DNA from: an uncultured Lachnospiraceae bacterium
GTDB lineage: Bacteria > Bacillota > Clostridia > Lachnospirales > Lachnospiraceae
Assembly (NCBI GenBank): GCA_946611525.1
Contig: CAMODS010000048.1
Location: 1-8,575, forward strand
Direction: 5' to 3'
Length of the DNA: 8,575 nt
Shown: positions 6,592 through 8,575 of the stretch, in pieces
Layout: the number at the start of each line of letters is the position of its first letter
Position numbering within the stretch: the first letter of the stretch is position 1
Made by a program: the position numbers and the translations under genes
Notes under the pieces: model-generated
Seen by the model: only the letters and a program-made list of their open reading frames with translations
Database searches by the model: none
What the model was told of the DNA's origin: nothing

Positions 6592-7122
6592 TTAAAGGGA
6601 TGTATCGATTCTTCTGTAAATCTTTTGTGTATTCTTCTCCAGATCCTTTAAGAAGTCTGAATTCGCAAGTTTATCGCCATAGGTGGAAAGCTTGATATTA
6701 TCAACTGCAGATGCGGAAATCTTCATGTATCCTTTGCTGTCAAAAGTGACTCCGAGCTGATCCAGTTCATCTGAGTATTTGGAAGCGATGCTTTTCATAT
6801 TCTTTGAAAGCTTTTTAATGTCGTTGTTTGAAGAACTTTTACCGGAATCCAAGCTGTAGTTATAAGTGTCGGCAAAGGCCTTTAGGGTGTTGTAAAACTT
6901 GGATTTACCAAAGACGCTGTCGGTATCCTTTGATGAAACCTTTTTGGCATCTTCATATTTATAATTGCGGAGAGCTCTAATGCCGCGCTTTAACGCAGAG
7001 GTATCAGCCCCGGAGAGCTTTCCACCGGAGACATCGCTGCGGTTTGCCATCTTGGACAGCTCTTTATTCGCTTTGTAATTGTCCCTCAAATACCAGTTGT
7101 TGGTAACGGAAAAGTTGCTCAT
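6592..7122 (-). CDS. Unidentified protein with FliD-like C-terminal pattern, probably motility-associated
   Basis: I do not recognise a named family. The 176-residue product (from ATG at 7120-7122) has no cysteine, no signal peptide and no membrane segment, and is rich in Lys, Ser, Asp and Asn, like flagellar axial proteins. It opens MSNFSVTNNWYLRDNY, has a helical stretch ALKRGIRALRNYKYEDAKK (43-61), then KFYNTLKAFADTYNYSL (75-91), and DELDQLGVTFDSKGYMKIS (118-136). The last two resemble the C-terminal part of the flagellar cap protein FliD, where a 'tYN.L' helix and an 'L..lGI..d..GkL.id' strand-turn motif occur. The start is set by AGAGGA at 7130-7135. The ATG at 7194 is rejected because it would place the SigD-type promoter inside the gene. 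That promoter supports a motility role. It stands alone here: no other flagellar gene is in the window. The gene is surely coding; the function is inference. Confidence 0.7.
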   Translation of the reverse strand: MSNFSVTNNWYLRDNYKANKELSKMANRSDVSGGKLSGADTSALKRGIRALRNYKYEDAKKVSSKDTDSVFGKSKFYNTLKAFADTYNYSLDSGKSSSNNDIKKLSKNMKSIASKYSDELDQLGVTFDSKGYMKISASAVDNIKLSTYGDKLANSDFLKDLEKNTQKIYRRIDTSL

Positions 7123-7129
7123 ACGGACA

Positions 7130-7135
7130 TCCTCT
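7130..7135 (-). promoter_or_regulatory. Ribosome binding site fixing the start of the FliD-like gene
   Basis: AGAGGA on the minus strand lies 7 bases before the ATG at 7120-7122. The alternative ATG at 7192-7194 has no comparable site, since only T-rich sequence precedes it. Confidence 0.75.
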
Positions 7136-7162
7136 TTGATGCGTGGTTTCACTTCATTAGTT

Positions 7163-7189
7163 ATATCGGAGAAAAGTAAAGAAAACTTA
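7163..7189 (-). promoter_or_regulatory. SigD (sigma-28) type motility promoter
   Basis: On the minus strand, TAAG (7186-7189), a 15-base spacer and TCCGATAT (7163-7170) match the Bacillus SigD consensus TAAA-N15-GCCGATAT at 10 of 12 positions, with exact spacing. The extended -35 also fits the enteric FliA pattern (TAA.-TTT). The -10 element ends about 40 bases upstream of the ATG at 7122, which suits a leader of about 30 bases with its ribosome binding site. No sigma-A promoter of similar quality serves this gene. Confidence 0.7.
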
Positions 7190-7198
7190 ATCAAAAAG

Positions 7199-7207
7199 TG
7201 TTATAAT
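7199..7207 (+). promoter_or_regulatory. Extended -10 sigma-A promoter for guaA
   Basis: TGTTATAAT is a perfect extended -10 element (TG at 7199-7200, TATAAT at 7202-7207). The -35 position (7179-7184, AAGAAA) is poor, which is usual for extended -10 promoters. Transcription would start near 7214, giving a leader of about 37 bases, too short for a guanine riboswitch. Confidence 0.7.
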
Positions 7208-7250
7208 CCATAATATCGTCTGCTGTTGTTGTAAAAAGAGGAGAAACCAT

Positions 7251-8575
7251 ATGCAAAACGAAAAGGTTATAGTCATCGATTTCGGTGGACAGTACAACCA
7301 ACTGGTGGCACGTCGTGTGCGTGAATGCAACGTGTACTGTGAGATTTATTCTTACCGTACACCACTTTCAGAGATCGCGGCCATGAAGCCCAAGGGGATA
7401 ATACTTACCGGCGGGCCGAATTCGGTTTATGAAGAAGGAGCGCAAAGCTGCTCGGATGAGCTTTTTAAGCTTGGTATCCCGGTGCTGGGTCTCTGCTACG
7501 GCGCACAGCTTATGATGCAGGTACTTGGCGGCAAGGTGGAGCGTGCCTCTGCCCGTGAATATGGAAAGACAAAGACATATTTTGATCTGGCATCAGAGAT
7601 GTTTTCCGGCATCCCTGCCGAGTCGGTAGTATGGATGAGCCATTTTGATTATATTTCAAAAATGGCAGAAGGCTTTAAGTCGGTGGCACATACTGACAAC
7701 TGCCCGGTAGCCGCGGCGGAGAATGTATCTGCCGGCCTGTATGCGATCCAGTTCCATCCGGAGGTTTTGCATACTGAATACGGTAAGGATATTTTATATA
7801 ATTTCGTTCGGGGCATCTGCGGGTGTGCAGGTGACTGGCGGATGGACTCTTTTGTGGAAAGTCAGGTTCGTGCGATCAAAAAAAAGGTGGGCGATGGCAA
7901 GGTGCTTTTGGCTTTGTCCGGTGGTGTGGACTCCTCTGTTTTAGCTGCGCTTTTGGCTCGGGCCATCGGAAATCAGCTGACCTGTGTTTTTGTAGATCAT
8001 GGCCTGCTCCGCAAAAATGAAGGTGACGAAGTGGCGGCTGTTTTCGGACCGGACGGAGACTTTGACATCAATTTTGTTCGTGTCAATGCACAGGATCGTT
8101 ATTATAAAAAGCTTGCCGGAGTGACAGAGCCGGAGAAAAAGAGAAAGATCATCGGCGAGGAGTTTATCCGTGTCTTTGAAGAAGAAGCAAAAAAGATCGG
8201 TGCTGTTGATTTTCTGGCACAGGGTACGATCTATCCGGATGTGGTGGAGTCGGGTCTCGGCGGTGAGTCAGCCGTGATAAAGTCCCACCACAATGTAGGA
8301 GGTCTGCCTGATTTTGTTGACTTTAAGGAGATCATAGAGCCCCTTCGTGATCTTTTCAAGGATGAAGTAAGAAAGGCCGGACTCGAACTGGGACTGCCGG
8401 AGTATCTGGTATTCCGCCAGCCCTTCCCCGGACCGGGACTTGGTATCCGTATCATAGGTGATGTAACTGCCGAAAAGGTACGCATAGTTCAGGATGCTGA
8501 CGCCATTTATCGTGAGGAGATCGCACGGGAAGCAGAAGAGTGGAAGAAAGAAAACGGTATCAGCGGTGCAGGCCG
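7251..8575 (+). CDS. guaA: GMP synthase (glutamine-hydrolysing), 3' end outside window
   Basis: GuaA converts XMP to GMP with ATP and glutamine, the last step of guanine nucleotide synthesis. The frame is open from the ATG to the right edge (441 complete codons); the usual length is about 515-525 residues, so only the end of the dimerisation domain is missing. The N-terminal class I glutamine amidotransferase shows GGPNSVY (54-60), the nucleophile Cys82 in GLCYGAQ, and the His169/Glu171 pair in QFHPEV. The ATP pyrophosphatase domain has the PP-loop SGGVDSS at 223-229. The C-terminal part has LAQGTIYPDVVES (322-334), KSHHNVGGLP (344-353) and RQPFPGPGLGIR (389-400). The start has an AGGAG site (7239-7243) at 7-base spacing. 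It is divergent from the FliD-like gene. Confidence 0.97.
   Translation, partial: MQNEKVIVIDFGGQYNQLVARRVRECNVYCEIYSYRTPLSEIAAMKPKGIILTGGPNSVYEEGAQSCSDELFKLGIPVLGLCYGAQLMMQVLGGKVERASAREYGKTKTYFDLASEMFSGIPAESVVWMSHFDYISKMAEGFKSVAHTDNCPVAAAENVSAGLYAIQFHPEVLHTEYGKDILYNFVRGICGCAGDWRMDSFVESQVRAIKKKVGDGKVLLALSGGVDSSVLAALLARAIGNQLTCVFVDHGLLRKNEGDEVAAVFGPDGDFDINFVRVNAQDRYYKKLAGVTEPEKKRKIIGEEFIRVFEEEAKKIGAVDFLAQGTIYPDVVESGLGGESAVIKSHHNVGGLPDFVDFKEIIEPLRDLFKDEVRKAGLELGLPEYLVFRQPFPGPGLGIRIIGDVTAEKVRIVQDADAIYREEIAREAEEWKKENGISGAG

Noticed and set aside
7192..7194. Upstream ATG that would extend the FliD-like protein to 200 residues
   Set aside because: It lies upstream of the SigD-type promoter, lacks a ribosome binding site, and the added residues do not look like the rest; the ATG at 7120-7122 has a good site.
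7208..7250. Possible guanine riboswitch before guaA
   Set aside because: The leader is only about 37 bases and no aptamer core or paired stems are visible.
8231..8485. Minus-strand frame opposite guaA
   Set aside because: It is a low-complexity Ser/Pro/Arg-rich shadow of the conserved GuaA C-terminal region.
1..8575. Defence, phage, CRISPR or mobile-element system
   Set aside because: No transposase, integrase, direct-repeat array, toxin-antitoxin pair or other such marker is seen; the genes are mostly housekeeping.

Overview
The window looks like a chromosomal housekeeping segment from a low-to-mid GC Gram-positive anaerobe, most likely a Clostridia member such as a Lachnospiraceae. This rests on strong AGGAGG-type ribosome binding sites, extended -10 sigma-A promoters, the protein sequences, and a SigD-type motility promoter. 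The taxon is an inference from general resemblance, not from a search. No phage, transposon, CRISPR, rRNA or tRNA feature is visible.

Layout, left to right. (1) The 3' half of typA/bipA on the + strand enters from the left edge and ends at a clear hairpin terminator. (2) A sigma-A promoter overlapping the tail of that terminator probably drives a + strand cluster: a short, divergent CobA/BtuR-like nucleotide-binding protein, dapA and dapB. dapA and dapB encode consecutive steps of the diaminopimelate/lysine pathway. A very long hairpin sits between them and may adjust dapB expression. (3) Directly after dapB lies a roughly 50-codon fragment with no start codon, apparently split by a one-base frameshift. 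It reads as the decayed end of a lost gene. (4) A hairpin separates it from the convergent minus-strand pair trkA-trkH, a potassium uptake system in which the trkH ribosome binding site overlaps the trkA stop codon. (5) Upstream of trkA, also on the minus strand, is an unidentified gene for a 176-residue protein whose C-terminal half resembles the end of the flagellar cap protein FliD. It has a good match to a SigD (sigma-28) promoter, so it is probably part of the motility regulon. (6) Divergently, guaA (GMP synthase) starts from an extended -10 promoter placed almost back to back with the SigD-type promoter and runs off the right edge.

Most of the window is ordinary. The parts deserving attention are the SigD-promoted FliD-like orphan gene, the frameshifted remnant after dapB, the truncated CobA-like protein, and the long dapA-dapB hairpin.
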